Positions 24,462-34,050 of a stretch of 44,913 nt of DNA are shown here, piece after piece; position 1 is the first letter of the stretch, and every line of letters starts with the position of its first letter. Origin of the DNA: Planctomycetota bacterium. GTDB taxonomy: Bacteria > Planctomycetota > Phycisphaerae > WQYP01. The position numbers and the translations under genes were made by a program. The notes under the pieces are model-generated. The model was given only the letters and a program-made list of their open reading frames with translations, did not search any database and was not told where the DNA came from. The DNA is taken from the NCBI GenBank assembly GCA_021831565.1, contig JAKBMM010000020.1:1-44913 (forward strand), given 5' to 3'.

Positions 24462-24893
24462 ATGCAGTCCGCACAGAGCGCTTTTCGGAACTTCCTTCGC
24501 AGCCGGCGTCTTAAATTCACACCCGAGCGGCAAGTCATTGTCCAAACCGTCGAAAAATTCAGCCGCCCGTTCGAGGCCGAGGAATTGCTGCTCCAGCTTC
24601 GTCAGTTCAACCATCGCATCAGCAAGGCCACGGTTTATCGTACGCTTAAGCATCTGGTCGACGCCCGCCTTCTCAATCCGGTGTTTTTCGGCGCCGGCCG
24701 GCAATCCTACTACGATTTTCGCGGCGGTGGGCGGGAGCACGACCATCTGGTGGACGTGGAAACAGGAATGATCCTTCCCTTTGAAAACGCGCAAATCGAC
24801 GCCTTATGCGACCAGATCGCCGCCCGCCTCGGCTACCACGCGATAAGTCACCGGTTTCAAATTATCGGTCGGCGGATGAATCCACCACGCTGA
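24462..24893 (+). CDS. Fur family transcriptional regulator
   Basis: This 143-residue protein starts MQSAQSAFRNFLRSRRLKFT. The winged helix spans about 10-85, with FTPERQVIVQTVEKFSRPFE and ISKATVYRTLKHLVDARLL, the Fur recognition helix. The dimerisation domain has GGREHDHLVDVETGMILPF: the H-x-H-LVD metal site is kept, but the CxxC structural-zinc cysteines of many Fur and Zur proteins are absent, as in alphaproteobacterial Fur. It could sense iron, zinc or manganese; I cannot decide which. Its promoter sits 46 bases after the RACE gene, so it is probably its own transcript. Confidence 0.88.
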   Translation: MQSAQSAFRNFLRSRRLKFTPERQVIVQTVEKFSRPFEAEELLLQLRQFNHRISKATVYRTLKHLVDARLLNPVFFGAGRQSYYDFRGGGREHDHLVDVETGMILPFENAQIDALCDQIAARLGYHAISHRFQIIGRRMNPPR

Positions 24894-24944
24894 CGCCCGG
24901 CGTGGAAAATGCCGTGCCCCAGGCGAGGCTCTTATAAAAACCGC

Positions 24945-24962
24945 ATCCCGGTTCGCCGGGAT
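24945..24962. terminator. Hairpin with TTCG tetraloop after the Fur-family gene
   Basis: ATCCCGG, TTCG, CCGGGAT: a perfect seven-base stem closed by the very stable UUCG tetraloop, 52 bases after the fur stop. There is no T-run directly after it. It is a likely transcript-end structure. Between it and the next gene the only other signal seen is the promoter at 25013; the 357-base gap holds no gene I can support. Confidence 0.5.
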
Positions 24963-25012
24963 CGGCCTATATGCGATGTCCGGGAAAAAAAATTGCGGGA
25001 ACCATTTTTTTC

Positions 25013-25041
25013 TTGACCAAACCTGTTTTTTGGCTTAGAAT
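25013..25041 (+). promoter_or_regulatory. Promoter of the small PEP-CTERM gene
   Basis: TTGACC and TAGAAT are spaced exactly 17 bases, in an AT-rich patch 210 bases before the start codon. The implied leader of about 200 bases is long and may carry regulation. No known riboswitch is recognised in it. Confidence 0.65.
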
Positions 25042-25250
25042 GTGGATAGAAAAGATGAGTGTCAGGTTTAAAGTTTTAAAGTCTTTTCCCACAAGATGCA
25101 GCCGGCGAGCAGCGGATTTTTTGCGGATAAACATGGGAGCCGGCGATTCGCTCCGGATCTGATTGCTGCGGGGTGAATAAGAAATACGAGACGATGAGGT
25201 TGCCCGGCCGGGGCGCCGCGCCAACCGCACCGCTCGACAAGGAGAGTATT

Positions 25251-25886
25251 ATGTGGACGAATTGGACGCGAAAGCGCGGTGTGTTGCGCACAATCACGGC
25301 GGCGCTGATCAGTGTTGCGGCTTGCGGCGGATTGGCGTACGGCTCAACCATCACAGTGGTCAGTTTTTCCAGCGATGGACCCGCCGGGTTATTTAATTCC
25401 GGAACCACGCCGCTGACATACTGGCAATTGGCAGGAGGCGATACGTCGTCCTCCCACTTTTCGACACCTGGTAATTGGACCTACTCCGCGGCTACGGGCG
25501 GCGAGATTTCGCCAGCCGAGGTAAACGTTGCCAATCAACACCTTTCCGTTTTCGTCCTCGACCAGCAGATGGTAAGCAAATCCAATGTGGTGGGCGGAGA
25601 GCTGGTGCAACTGGGCGACAACCAGCAATATATCGCCGCGATTCTCGACAGCGGATTAACCAGCGGGCCGGCGCTGACATCATTTGCCCCTTCCGGGAAC
25701 ACGAGCGAGCGAAGCTTCATCGCGGGGCCGCCCCCGTATATTCAGCAAGGTTTCAGCGAGAAGGGGAATTCTCCTCCCACCCGTCCCGTGCCCGAACCGG
25801 CCACGTTGGAAATCCTGGCCGCCGGCGCCGCGGGACTTTTGCTTACGACTCGGCGGCGGCGAATTTCCGCCGGCCGAGCCCTGTGA
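25251..25886 (+). CDS. Small PEP-CTERM sorted exported protein
   Basis: This 211-residue protein starts at ATG 25251 (MWTNWTRKRGVLRTITAAL), with AAGGAG six bases upstream; the longer frame from 25173 was rejected for this reason. Signal: RTITAALISVAACGGLAYG. The mature part is short, Gly/Ser/Thr-rich and beta-like, with no known domain. PVPEPATLEILAAGAAGLLL followed by TTRRRR is a PEP-CTERM sorting tag like that of the large repeat protein, so both should be handled by the same exosortase. It lies 19 bases before the alpha-galactosidase gene and is probably cotranscribed with it. Confidence 0.85.
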   Translation: MWTNWTRKRGVLRTITAALISVAACGGLAYGSTITVVSFSSDGPAGLFNSGTTPLTYWQLAGGDTSSSHFSTPGNWTYSAATGGEISPAEVNVANQHLSVFVLDQQMVSKSNVVGGELVQLGDNQQYIAAILDSGLTSGPALTSFAPSGNTSERSFIAGPPPYIQQGFSEKGNSPPTRPVPEPATLEILAAGAAGLLLTTRRRRISAGRAL

Positions 25887-25905
25887 GCGATTCTGTCAAG
25901 GTACT

Positions 25906-28026
25906 ATGAAAAAATATCACATTGGCATAATACTCCCGTTGGGGTTGGTTTTTCTGTGCGCCGCGGCTGGCGCCGTGCGGGCGGGTTCTCCGCCGTCTTT
26001 GCGGCCTTCGCCTGTAAGCCGGTGGGCCTTATCCGGCAACGGGCGGAACCTGTTCGCCCACCCCGCGGAATTGGCGCAGGTTCGTCACTGGGTGCAAGCG
26101 AAGTTTGAAAACAAGGTGGGGACCGGACCATACACGACCACCCCGCCGTTTTCGTTCAATTATGCCGGCCGTTCCTCCCGCGAACAGTTGAAAAAATGGC
26201 TGGTGACGCGAACATCGCGCCGTCTCCCCGCCCGGCGCACCCGGTATGTCGTCACTTACAGGGATCCGCGGACCGACCTTGTGGTCCGCTGCACGGCTAC
26301 GGCCTATTGGGACTTTCCCCTCGTGTGCTGGACGCTTTCCTTCCAGAATGCCGGGGCGCGAAATACGCCGATTATTTCGGACATTCAGGTGATCCATACG
26401 AGTCTGCAACGCCACGGCGCCGGCGGGTTTGTGCTGCATTACAACCGCGGCAGCTATGACTCGCCGCTGGATTTTGAACCCTTGCGAACCGTGCTTTTCC
26501 CCGGAACAAAAATGAATTTTGCGCCGTCGGGCGGAAGACCCACCAATCACGCTTTTCCCTATTATAATGTACACTGGTCCAACCATGGATGCATCGTTGT
26601 TGTCGGCTGGCCGGGGCAATGGGCGTCCCGGTTTCAATCCCGGCGCGCCGCAAACGGCGGGAGTCTGCGCATCGAAGCCGGCCAGCAATTGACGCACTTT
26701 ATCCTGCGCCCCGGCGAAAAGGTTGCCAGTCCGCGGATCGCGTTGGAATTTTATCAGGGCGACTGGATACGCGGTCAGAACATCTGGCGGCGCTGGATGA
26801 TGGGCTGCCTGCTGCCTCGTCCCGGCGGCAGGCTTCCTCCGCCGCTGATCGCCGCCACCGCCTCGGGCGCGTATCAATACATGCAACATGCCACCACGTC
26901 CAACCAGATTGCGTGGATACGCCGCTATCAGCGGGAAAACCTTAAAATAAACGCTTTCTGGATGGACGCCGGATGGTACCCCGACCGCGGCCAATGGTGG
27001 CTGGACTCGGGCCGGTGGAATCCCGATCCCCGGCGCTTTCCCCAGGGGATCAGGCCCATCTCAAATTATGCGCATGCCCGGGGCATCAAGACCATCTTGT
27101 GGTTTGAACCGGAGCGCGTCGTACCCGGGCGGTGGTTGGCGAAGAAACATCCGCAGTGGCTGCTGACAGCGCCAAAACAGCCGAACGAACTTTTCAATCT
27201 GGGTGATCCGGTGGCGCGCCGGTGGATGACGCAGCACATCTACAAGGTCATTCAGACACAGGGAATTGATATCTACCGGCAGGATTTTAACATGAATCCA
27301 CTGGTTTTCTGGAGCGATCATGATTCTCCGAACCGCCGGGGAATCACGCAGATCCGATACGTGGAGGGTCTCCTGGCCTTCTGGGACGCTCTGCGCCGCG
27401 CCAAACCCGACCTGTTCATTGACACTTGCGCCAGCGGCGGGCGCCGGCTCGACCTGGATACGCTCCACCGCGCGGTCCCCTTATGGCGCAGCGACGATTC
27501 GGGCAATCCGCTGGTCGAGCAGGATCACACGTATGGAATCGCCCTGTGGATTCCATATTATGGAACGGCAATCACCGGGCAACGGCCTTACACTTTCCGC
27601 AGTCAGATGACGCCCGCCCTGTCGCTATGCTGGGATGTGCGGCAAAAGAATTTGAATTACGCTCTCCTGCGGAAAATGCTGGCGCAATGGAACCAGATCA
27701 AGGAAGACTACTTTGGAGATTATTATCCGCTGACTCCGTACAGCACCGGTAAGAACGCCCGGATGGCCTGGGAATTCAATCGACCGGACCTGGGCCGGGG
27801 AATGGTGCAGGTTTTTCGCCGGCAGGATTGTCCGTATCAAGCAATTCGCATTCGTCTGCATGGGCTGGCGCCAAAAGCGGACTATCTGGTAACGAACGTG
27901 GACGTTCCGGGTTCCACCGAGTTGACCGGCCGCGCGTTGATGCGAAAGGGGATGGTGATTGACCTGCCCCGCCGGCCGACTTCGGCTCTGATTGAGTACC
28001 AGCGGGTCGGAAAAAAACTTCCATGA
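25906..28026 (+). CDS. Exported GH36-type alpha-galactosidase
   Basis: It hydrolyses terminal alpha-galactose from oligo- or polysaccharides. This 706-residue protein starts MKKYHIGIILPLGLVFLCAA, a Sec signal, so it acts outside the cytoplasm. The N-terminal beta-sandwich (about 100-300) precedes the TIM barrel with INAFWMDAGWYPDRG, TILWFEPERVVPG and DIYRQDFNMNPLVFW. The Asp in RQDFN is the nucleophile and the one in LWRSDDSGNP the acid/base. DTCASGGRRLDLDTL is the GH36 cysteine loop. AAGG lies four bases before the ATG. The frame open back to 25684 overlaps the PEP-CTERM gene and is not used. Exact substrate unknown. Confidence 0.88.
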   Translation: MKKYHIGIILPLGLVFLCAAAGAVRAGSPPSLRPSPVSRWALSGNGRNLFAHPAELAQVRHWVQAKFENKVGTGPYTTTPPFSFNYAGRSSREQLKKWLVTRTSRRLPARRTRYVVTYRDPRTDLVVRCTATAYWDFPLVCWTLSFQNAGARNTPIISDIQVIHTSLQRHGAGGFVLHYNRGSYDSPLDFEPLRTVLFPGTKMNFAPSGGRPTNHAFPYYNVHWSNHGCIVVVGWPGQWASRFQSRRAANGGSLRIEAGQQLTHFILRPGEKVASPRIALEFYQGDWIRGQNIWRRWMMGCLLPRPGGRLPPPLIAATASGAYQYMQHATTSNQIAWIRRYQRENLKINAFWMDAGWYPDRGQWWLDSGRWNPDPRRFPQGIRPISNYAHARGIKTILWFEPERVVPGRWLAKKHPQWLLTAPKQPNELFNLGDPVARRWMTQHIYKVIQTQGIDIYRQDFNMNPLVFWSDHDSPNRRGITQIRYVEGLLAFWDALRRAKPDLFIDTCASGGRRLDLDTLHRAVPLWRSDDSGNPLVEQDHTYGIALWIPYYGTAITGQRPYTFRSQMTPALSLCWDVRQKNLNYALLRKMLAQWNQIKEDYFGDYYPLTPYSTGKNARMAWEFNRPDLGRGMVQVFRRQDCPYQAIRIRLHGLAPKADYLVTNVDVPGSTELTGRALMRKGMVIDLPRRPTSALIEYQRVGKKLP

Positions 28027-28074
28027 GGCGGGTGCGTGCCGTTGAGAGAAAGTTCCGGAAACGATTGCAAGCCG

Positions 28075-28080
28075 CTATAA
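28075..28080 (+). promoter_or_regulatory. -10 element upstream of mqnE
   Basis: TATAAT, 45 bases before the proposed start codon, in the gap after the alpha-galactosidase gene. No clear -35 partner is seen at 16-18 bases. Confidence 0.4.
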
Positions 28081-28125
28081 TTTCCGATCAACGAAACGAC
28101 GGTTGGCCCGGTTACGGAGTTTGTG

Positions 28126-29361
28126 ATGATGCGGGTCGATGCGGATATTCCAATCACCACGGTCCCAGGTTCTCGCGGCGCCAATGGCGATAAGCCCGAC
28201 CGGAGCGCCGATCCCGCCGCTTACCTGGATATGAGTTCCATCAGCGACTTGGCACTGCGGCCTATTGCTGAAAAAATCGCCGCCCGGGAAGATTTGAATT
28301 TCAATGACGGCATGGCCCTCTGGAATTCGCGTGATATTTTTGCCATCGGCCACCTCGCCAACGCCATCCGCGAGGCGCGGCATGGTCGCGTGGCCTATTA
28401 CAACATCAATCGCCACATCAATTACACCAACATCTGCGCCCTATCCTGCAAATTTTGCGAATTTCACCGTAAACGCGGCGAGAATGGGGCCTATGAATAT
28501 GACCTGGAAGAAATTTATCGCCAGGCTTCCTGGGCCGATCAGGCCGGGGCCACGGAGATTCATATTGTCGGCGGCCTGCATCCCTGGTTGCCGTTCGAAT
28601 GGTACCTGGAAATGCTTTCCGGTTTGCGGCAGCGCTATCCGCGCCTGCATCTGAAATGCTTCACCGCCATCGAAATCGATCATTTCAGCCGGATTTCGCA
28701 TCTGTCCATTCGCGAAGTGCTTCTGGCTCTCCGGGAGCACGGACTCGGTTCGCTGCCCGGCGGGGGCGCGGAGGTTTTCGATGACCGCGTGCATGATGAA
28801 GTGTTCCAGGGCAAGCTCCGCGGTGACGGTTGGATGCGGGTGCATCGCCTCGCCCACGAACTGGGAATCGCCACCAACGCCACCATTTTGTATGGTCATG
28901 TGGAAACACGGGCCGAACGCATCAACCACTTGCTCAAGTTGCGCCAGCTCCAGAATGAAGCGCCGGGTTTTCAGACCATTATTCCGCTTTCGTTTATTCC
29001 CGACGGCAGCGAGCTGGGGCATTTACCCGGTCCGACCGGCCTGGAAGACCTGAAGATGCTGGCCATTTCGCGGCTGATGCTCTCCAATTTCGCCCACGTC
29101 AAGGCGTTCTGGATCATGCAAAGCATGAAACTTTCCCAGGTGAGCTTGCATTTCGGAGTCGATGACCTGGACGGAACCGTGGTCTGGTACGACATCACCA
29201 AACGTGAGAGCGGCCGCGGCAACCCGCACCAGGAGCAAACGGTTCAGGATATCCGCCGGATTATTGCCCAAGCCGGTTTTATTCCCCTGGAACGCGACAC
29301 CCTTTACCGCCGGGTCATTCGGCAAGGCGTTCAATGGCGCGTGGAAAACGACGCGGCGTAA
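28126..29361 (+). CDS. mqnE: Aminofutalosine synthase (radical SAM)
   Basis: It joins SAM and 3-[(1-carboxyvinyl)oxy]benzoate into aminofutalosine, an early step of the futalosine route to menaquinone. This protein of 411 residues from ATG 28126 has YYNINRHINYTNICALSCKF, with the CxxxCxxC cluster ligands (CALSCKFC) at about 104-111. HIVGGLHPWLPFEWYLEML, LPGGGAEVFDDRVHDEVF and NATILYGHVETRAER are further family segments. MqnC is similar, but the NINRHINYTNIC block fits MqnE better. GGAG lies six bases before this ATG; GTG 28123 and ATG 28129 are neighbours. Other mqn genes are not in the window. Confidence 0.88.
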   Translation: MMRVDADIPITTVPGSRGANGDKPDRSADPAAYLDMSSISDLALRPIAEKIAAREDLNFNDGMALWNSRDIFAIGHLANAIREARHGRVAYYNINRHINYTNICALSCKFCEFHRKRGENGAYEYDLEEIYRQASWADQAGATEIHIVGGLHPWLPFEWYLEMLSGLRQRYPRLHLKCFTAIEIDHFSRISHLSIREVLLALREHGLGSLPGGGAEVFDDRVHDEVFQGKLRGDGWMRVHRLAHELGIATNATILYGHVETRAERINHLLKLRQLQNEAPGFQTIIPLSFIPDGSELGHLPGPTGLEDLKMLAISRLMLSNFAHVKAFWIMQSMKLSQVSLHFGVDDLDGTVVWYDITKRESGRGNPHQEQTVQDIRRIIAQAGFIPLERDTLYRRVIRQGVQWRVENDAA

Positions 29362-29511
29362 TTCGCGCCGACGCGCCACGCCGCATATTATCCGCCCGGC
29401 CATCGCCCGCCCGGCCTTCCCGCCGTCCCGAACTGTCCTGATCCCGATAGCCATCTGGATCGATTTCGCACCCTCGCGCTATTTCTATCCCGTGAATGTT
29501 TACTTATTACG

Positions 29512-31329
29512 TTCCAACTGCTCGATCTCCAGAATTTTGGTCTGTCCGATGATCTTTATATCAAGATGAATGCGCGGGGGAAGCCGCTAACGGCTTTTGA
29601 GGCTTTCAAATCCAGGTTGGAGCAACACCTTGATACGCTGTTCCCAAACGAGAAGCGCATGTTGAACGAAAAACAAGTTTCAGTAAAAGACTATTTTAGT
29701 CATCAGATTGACAATGCGTGGGCGGATGTTTTCTGGCATTATCGTGACACGAATACGCATCTTTTTGACGACAGGCTGATGCACCTGATAAGAGCTTTGG
29801 CAATCGTAACCCGCGCCCCAGATGACCCAGATAGCGAGGGCCTTAACAAAACCCTTGAAGCTTTGAGAAATGAAAACGTTTTGTTCTCATTCCCGAAATA
29901 TCAGGAGCACAAGTGCATTGATCGGCCTCTCATTGAAACCTTGAGTCGTCTTCTTGACAGTTGGTGCGGCGACTCAAACGGGATTCGGACCTATCTCTCT
30001 GATTCCATCTACTATGATGAAAAAGAGGCATTCAGGCGCGTAATCAGAGACGACAAGAACAGTACCAAGATGCCGAGTTATTCTGAGCTTATCCAATTCT
30101 GTGCCTACAGCGCCTTTATTCGAGAATACCGCGACAACCTTGAACCGCTGGAACCGTTTGGCGAGTGGATGCGGGTAATTGGCAATCTGGCACGGAACAC
30201 AGACTACGACTCGCTCGATGATTTTAAGCGGAGCTTGCGATCTATCAAGGAATTGTTGGGCAAATCAAAGGACATACTTGCCTACCTCGCCGAAAAAGGC
30301 GGCGAAGTTAGCGGATTCAATGGACAGCAAATCCGCGAGGAGAGGCTCAAGGCCCAGTTAATTCGCAAGAATGATCGATGGAAGTCTGCCATTCTAAAGG
30401 CGGAGCGGCATGGTTATTTCCAAGGCCAGATTGAATTTCTGCTCAAGTTCTCTGGGGTCCTCGACGCTTGGCTGAAGAATGAATCATGTACTTGGAGCGA
30501 ATCTGACGACGTCAAGTATCTAAAGAATTTTCAGGATTACCTCGAAAAGGCCTCCGCCGTATTCGCTGAAAAAGGCCTGAAGAATTTCGGTGAGAGCCGC
30601 TGGGAACGTGCTCTGTTGGCGATTGGAGATTACCTGCTTCACACTCGCTGCAACTTAAGCTTCCTCGATGACCATGGTCGCGACACAAGCTGGAAGAGGC
30701 TTCTCCGCGGGAGCCCTGATGTCCCTGCTGCTGAGGCAAAGAGGGGTTACGTCAAAGCTTTGCTTGATCGAATAAATTTGGAAACCGATGTTAAGGAGTC
30801 GCTGAATGCCGTAATTCAAAGTGTGCGTCCAAACGAAGAGTGGCGACGTTTGATAGTCGAAAGCCCGGATGTGATAAAGTACTGCGAAGGTCGAATGATC
30901 CGATGGAAGTCCGAGCAATGCGTGTATCTCCTCAAAAAAATTCGAATGAACGGTGAACACAGGGAGCTTTTTAGCTACCATCTGATGACTGGTCTTTTGT
31001 CGGATAAGTATGAAAAGGGAAATCTGGCTCCTTTCGCTAAACCGAATTATTGCCCTGTGCATACCGACTCTTCGGAGCCTTATGTTCGATTGGAGTGCGA
31101 GTATGATGGCAAAATCATTGACTTGAATATATCCAACGAAGGCGGCTCTTACAGACTGAAGTTATCGGAGCAAAAAAGTGGGATGTTACCTGATAAACTG
31201 AAGGCGGGTATCAGGGGTAATCCGGCGTGCAAAGACGAAGTCTTGACGGTCGACAGGAAGAGGATCGAATCGACAGTCGATGAGATCGTCAGGTTGGTAA
31301 GCGAGTTCGCCAAGGGCACCGCTTCATGA
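29512..31329 (+). pseudogene. DUF262 (GmrSD-like) protein, 5'-truncated
   Basis: Homology begins at FQLLDLQNFGLSDDLYIKMN, before the first ATG (29566), and continues ARGKPLTAFEAFKSRLEQHL, the centre of DUF262 proteins. The missing N-terminal ~200 residues would hold the ParB/Srx-like nuclease-type domain with its DGQQR motif. The remaining ~590 residues are mostly helical with no family I can name. DUF262 proteins act in modification-dependent restriction and other phage defence. Codon use is plainly different from the neighbours (AT-rich third positions, many Lys/Asp/Ser), suggesting transfer. The 5' joint with local sequence lies around 29490-29512. The stop overlaps the next start by ATGA, as in an original operon. 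Translation from 29566 is possible but would give a partial protein. Confidence 0.7.
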
Positions 31330-31433
31330 ACCGCAAAGGCCGCGGCGGACCAGAACGGGAAACGCAAAACAGAGTGGTCGACCTTTGCGGTGCACCCGGT
31401 CACCGGTCAACCGTGCGCAAAACAGCCCAATAA
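31326..31433 (+). pseudogene. Start of a restriction-subunit gene (probable hsdR), cut after ~20 codons
   Basis: ATGA overlap with the DUF262 stop opens a frame beginning MNRKGRGGPERETQNRVVDL. PExETQNRVVxLF is how many type I restriction (R subunit) and related helicase-nuclease proteins begin. After residue 20 or 21 the similarity stops, and an unrelated CGAPGH tail runs to a stop at 31433. I infer a deletion joint at about 31388. The identification rests on one short motif, so it is tentative. Confidence 0.5.
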
Positions 31434-31569
31434 GGTAGATCCGCTCCATGCAAAAGGTAAACCCGCAGCGAGCCCGAAGGGCGAACGGAGTGGCTGCCTT
31501 TTTGCCCGCCGCTGGGTGTCGGCGATGAACGATTTGGCCAAGTGTTTCCTGGCTCGCGCGCAGAATTCG

Positions 31570-31850
31570 TCAAGTATCTTGAAACAATCGTCCATTCACG
31601 CTTGGCCTTCGCCTGGTATTCTCCATGGGGTCGTAGTTCGTCCAGAGTGCCTCGGTCCGTTTATCCTTCGTGGAGTGGTTCGTCCTGGCAGGGAAGACGG
31701 TCTTGAGCCATTTGCCGGGGGGGGGGTACAGCGCGTCCATGAGGGGGCAGGGTAATTGGATAGGGCGAGTTTGCCCTTGGCCTTGTTCAATATCGTAGCG
31801 AGTTGGCGGTGCTGGTTCGTCGGTGATCTCGTGGCCCCCGATCGCAATGG
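31570..31850 (-). pseudogene. D12-class DNA adenine methylase, C-terminal remnant with frameshifts
   Basis: Combining two minus-strand frames gives GGHEITDE, then HRQLATILNKAKGKLALSNY, then LMDALYPPPGKWLKTVFPA and RTNHSTKDKRTEALWTNYDP. The KGKLALSNY and HSTKDKRxExLWTNYDP segments are the C-terminal part of phage- and RM-type D12 N6-adenine methyltransferases. At least two frameshifts (near 31740 and 31825) break it, and the front with the SAM-binding DPPY motif is missing. It faces the DUF262 remnant. The 31434-31569 and 31851-31990 stretches show nothing I can name. Confidence 0.6.
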
Positions 31851-31992
31851 GTGAACCACGGCGTTGAACTGTGTCAAGACGCTACACCGTCAACTCCGAT
31901 AAACACGTTTGCGCCGGCATTGGAATCGGATGCCGCCGGACGCTACCATCAACGGCGGTGAGAAATTAAGCTTTCTCAGGTAACCGGCGGAC

Positions 31993-34050
31993 ATGTTAAA
32001 ACGGCGTTTGATTTTTTTGTTGATTCTGCTGATTCTGGCGATGGGAATCATCGCGGCGCGTCTGGCGGTGCTGCAGATTGTCCGGGCGAAATTCTGGAAG
32101 GACCAGGCGCAAAGTTTCAATTATCGACATTTTATTATTCCAACGCGGCGCGGTTCGATTGTGGACCGGCGGGGTCGCTACCTGGCCGCGGAGGCGCCCT
32201 GTTACAACCTGGCCATTGAGTACCAGGCGATGAACATGGACGATCCCTGGATCACGCGCCAGGCGGTTCGGCGGCTCAAAATACGCTACCACACACGTGC
32301 GGCGATTCTGGCCCATCTGCCGGCCCAGCGGCGCCGCATTGCCCGCGAACTTCGCCGGGAGCCGGCGGCGGTGGCCCGACACTGTGGCCGGCCGTTGGCC
32401 CGTGTGCTCGAACGCTTTGACGTGATCCGCGCCCGCATGCAATTGCTGCGGGAGGATGTTTGGACGATGCGTTACAGCCGGCACAACGCGGTAGGGGCGG
32501 ATGAATCGCCGCGGAGCATCGACGTGCGGCTCGGACTGGCCAACCCCGTGGACCTGGCCGAGGCCCACGAGGCGCACACGATTATCCCGAATATTCCTCC
32601 CGCGGTGGCCTTCTATTTCAAAAAACACGCGGATCGCTACCCGGGATTGGTTGTGGAGGCGGGAACGCATCGCGTGTATCCCTACGGAAATGTCGCGGCA
32701 CAAGTGGTCGGGGTCCTGCGCCAGGTAACGCCGGCGGTGCTGGCCAAAGACCCATTTATTATGCCCCGCTTGATTCCGGGCGCCTTGCGGGACACAAAGG
32801 GAAATCTCAAGGGATACCTGCCCGGCGATTCGATGGGGGCCTCGGGTGTGGAATTGGCGGCTGAGAACCTGCTTCGCGGCGTGCGGGGCGTGAAGTTGGT
32901 GAACCTCGACGGGCGAGAGATCATGAGGGATCGCCGCGCTCCCATTCCCGGCAAGACCATTCACCTGACATTGGACATCAAATTGCAGCAGGCCCTCCAG
33001 AAGGCGCTGCTGGATCCGGCCCGCCATCTGCTGAATTTCAAGGGCCGGATGCATAATGCCGCCGTGGTTGTGCTTTCCGTCAAGCATAACCGGGTGCTGC
33101 TGATGCTTTCTGAACCGGGTTACAACGCCAATACTTTTCACCGGAAGTTCGAACAACTGGTTCATGATCCGCATCTGCCGCTGGTCAACCGTGCGGTGGC
33201 GGCGGTGTATCCGCCGGGCAGCGTTGTCAAACCCATTGAGGCCTCATTCGCCATGACCGATGGCGTGCTTACTCCGCACACCGTTATCAACTGCGGGGCC
33301 TATCTGTTTCCCGGCCATCCGGGAATATTTCATAACTGGACTTTTCCTTATGCGCCCGGGCCGTTGACGCTCGTTGGCGCCCTGGAGCAGTCCTGTGACA
33401 CGTATTTTTACCAGGTTGGAATGCGGTTGGGATTCAAGCGGCTGGTCGCCGGCTACCGGGAATTCGGACTGGACAGGCCGACGGGAGTAGGGCTTCCGGA
33501 GGACAGTGGCGGGAGCTTGCCGCACATTCATGGCAAGGGGACCAGTCTGGCGGACCAGACGAACGCCATATTCCTGGGCATCGGCCAGGGACCGATCACG
33601 CTTACGCCGTTGCAGTTGGCCAACGCCTACACCGCGCTGTTAAGGGGCGGAATATGGATGGCGCCGCAGTTGATCGAGGGGTTTCCCCGTCCGCCTCCCC
33701 GCCGGATCAAACTTGCCACGGCGGACCTGGGGTATATCTGGCGCGGTATGTACCAGGTGGTGCATGGCGCCAAGGGAACCGCGCCGGTGCTGCGCATGAA
33801 CATACCGGTGGAGGGAAAGACCGGAACCGCCCAGACGCGCCGGCTTGTGCGTAAGAACGGCAAAATGACCGTGGTAAAGGGAGATGATGCATGGTTTGTC
33901 GGCGCGGTGCCGGCGAACCATCCGAAATATGTGATTGCCGCCGTGGTGCCGATGGGCGGAGACGGCGGGCGCCGCGCCGGGCCGATCGTGCGGCAGTGCA
34001 TTCTGGACATGGAGCAAAATGGTTACCTGCCCAAGCTGGATACGCCTTGA
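31993..34050 (+). CDS. mrdA: Penicillin-binding protein 2 (elongation transpeptidase)
   Basis: It cross-links peptidoglycan during cell elongation, working with RodA, whose gene follows and overlaps by about four bases. This 685-residue protein has one N-terminal membrane helix (LIFLLILLILAMGIIAARLA) and then the dimerisation domain starting RRGSIVDRRGRYLAAEAP. The transpeptidase motifs are complete: PPGSVVKP (SxxK), EQSCDTYFY (SxD/N) and EGKTGTAQT (KTG). Length is normal. No strong Shine-Dalgarno is seen (AGG at -18). Upstream lies the decayed restriction island, so the usual mreBCD partners are not adjacent. Confidence 0.93.
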   Translation: MLKRRLIFLLILLILAMGIIAARLAVLQIVRAKFWKDQAQSFNYRHFIIPTRRGSIVDRRGRYLAAEAPCYNLAIEYQAMNMDDPWITRQAVRRLKIRYHTRAAILAHLPAQRRRIARELRREPAAVARHCGRPLARVLERFDVIRARMQLLREDVWTMRYSRHNAVGADESPRSIDVRLGLANPVDLAEAHEAHTIIPNIPPAVAFYFKKHADRYPGLVVEAGTHRVYPYGNVAAQVVGVLRQVTPAVLAKDPFIMPRLIPGALRDTKGNLKGYLPGDSMGASGVELAAENLLRGVRGVKLVNLDGREIMRDRRAPIPGKTIHLTLDIKLQQALQKALLDPARHLLNFKGRMHNAAVVVLSVKHNRVLLMLSEPGYNANTFHRKFEQLVHDPHLPLVNRAVAAVYPPGSVVKPIEASFAMTDGVLTPHTVINCGAYLFPGHPGIFHNWTFPYAPGPLTLVGALEQSCDTYFYQVGMRLGFKRLVAGYREFGLDRPTGVGLPEDSGGSLPHIHGKGTSLADQTNAIFLGIGQGPITLTPLQLANAYTALLRGGIWMAPQLIEGFPRPPPRRIKLATADLGYIWRGMYQVVHGAKGTAPVLRMNIPVEGKTGTAQTRRLVRKNGKMTVVKGDDAWFVGAVPANHPKYVIAAVVPMGGDGGRRAGPIVRQCILDMEQNGYLPKLDTP

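Noticed and set aside
24963-25250. Riboswitch in the ~200-base leader of the small PEP-CTERM gene
   Set aside because: No consensus of a known riboswitch class could be recognised by eye; only the promoter and a Shine-Dalgarno are supported.
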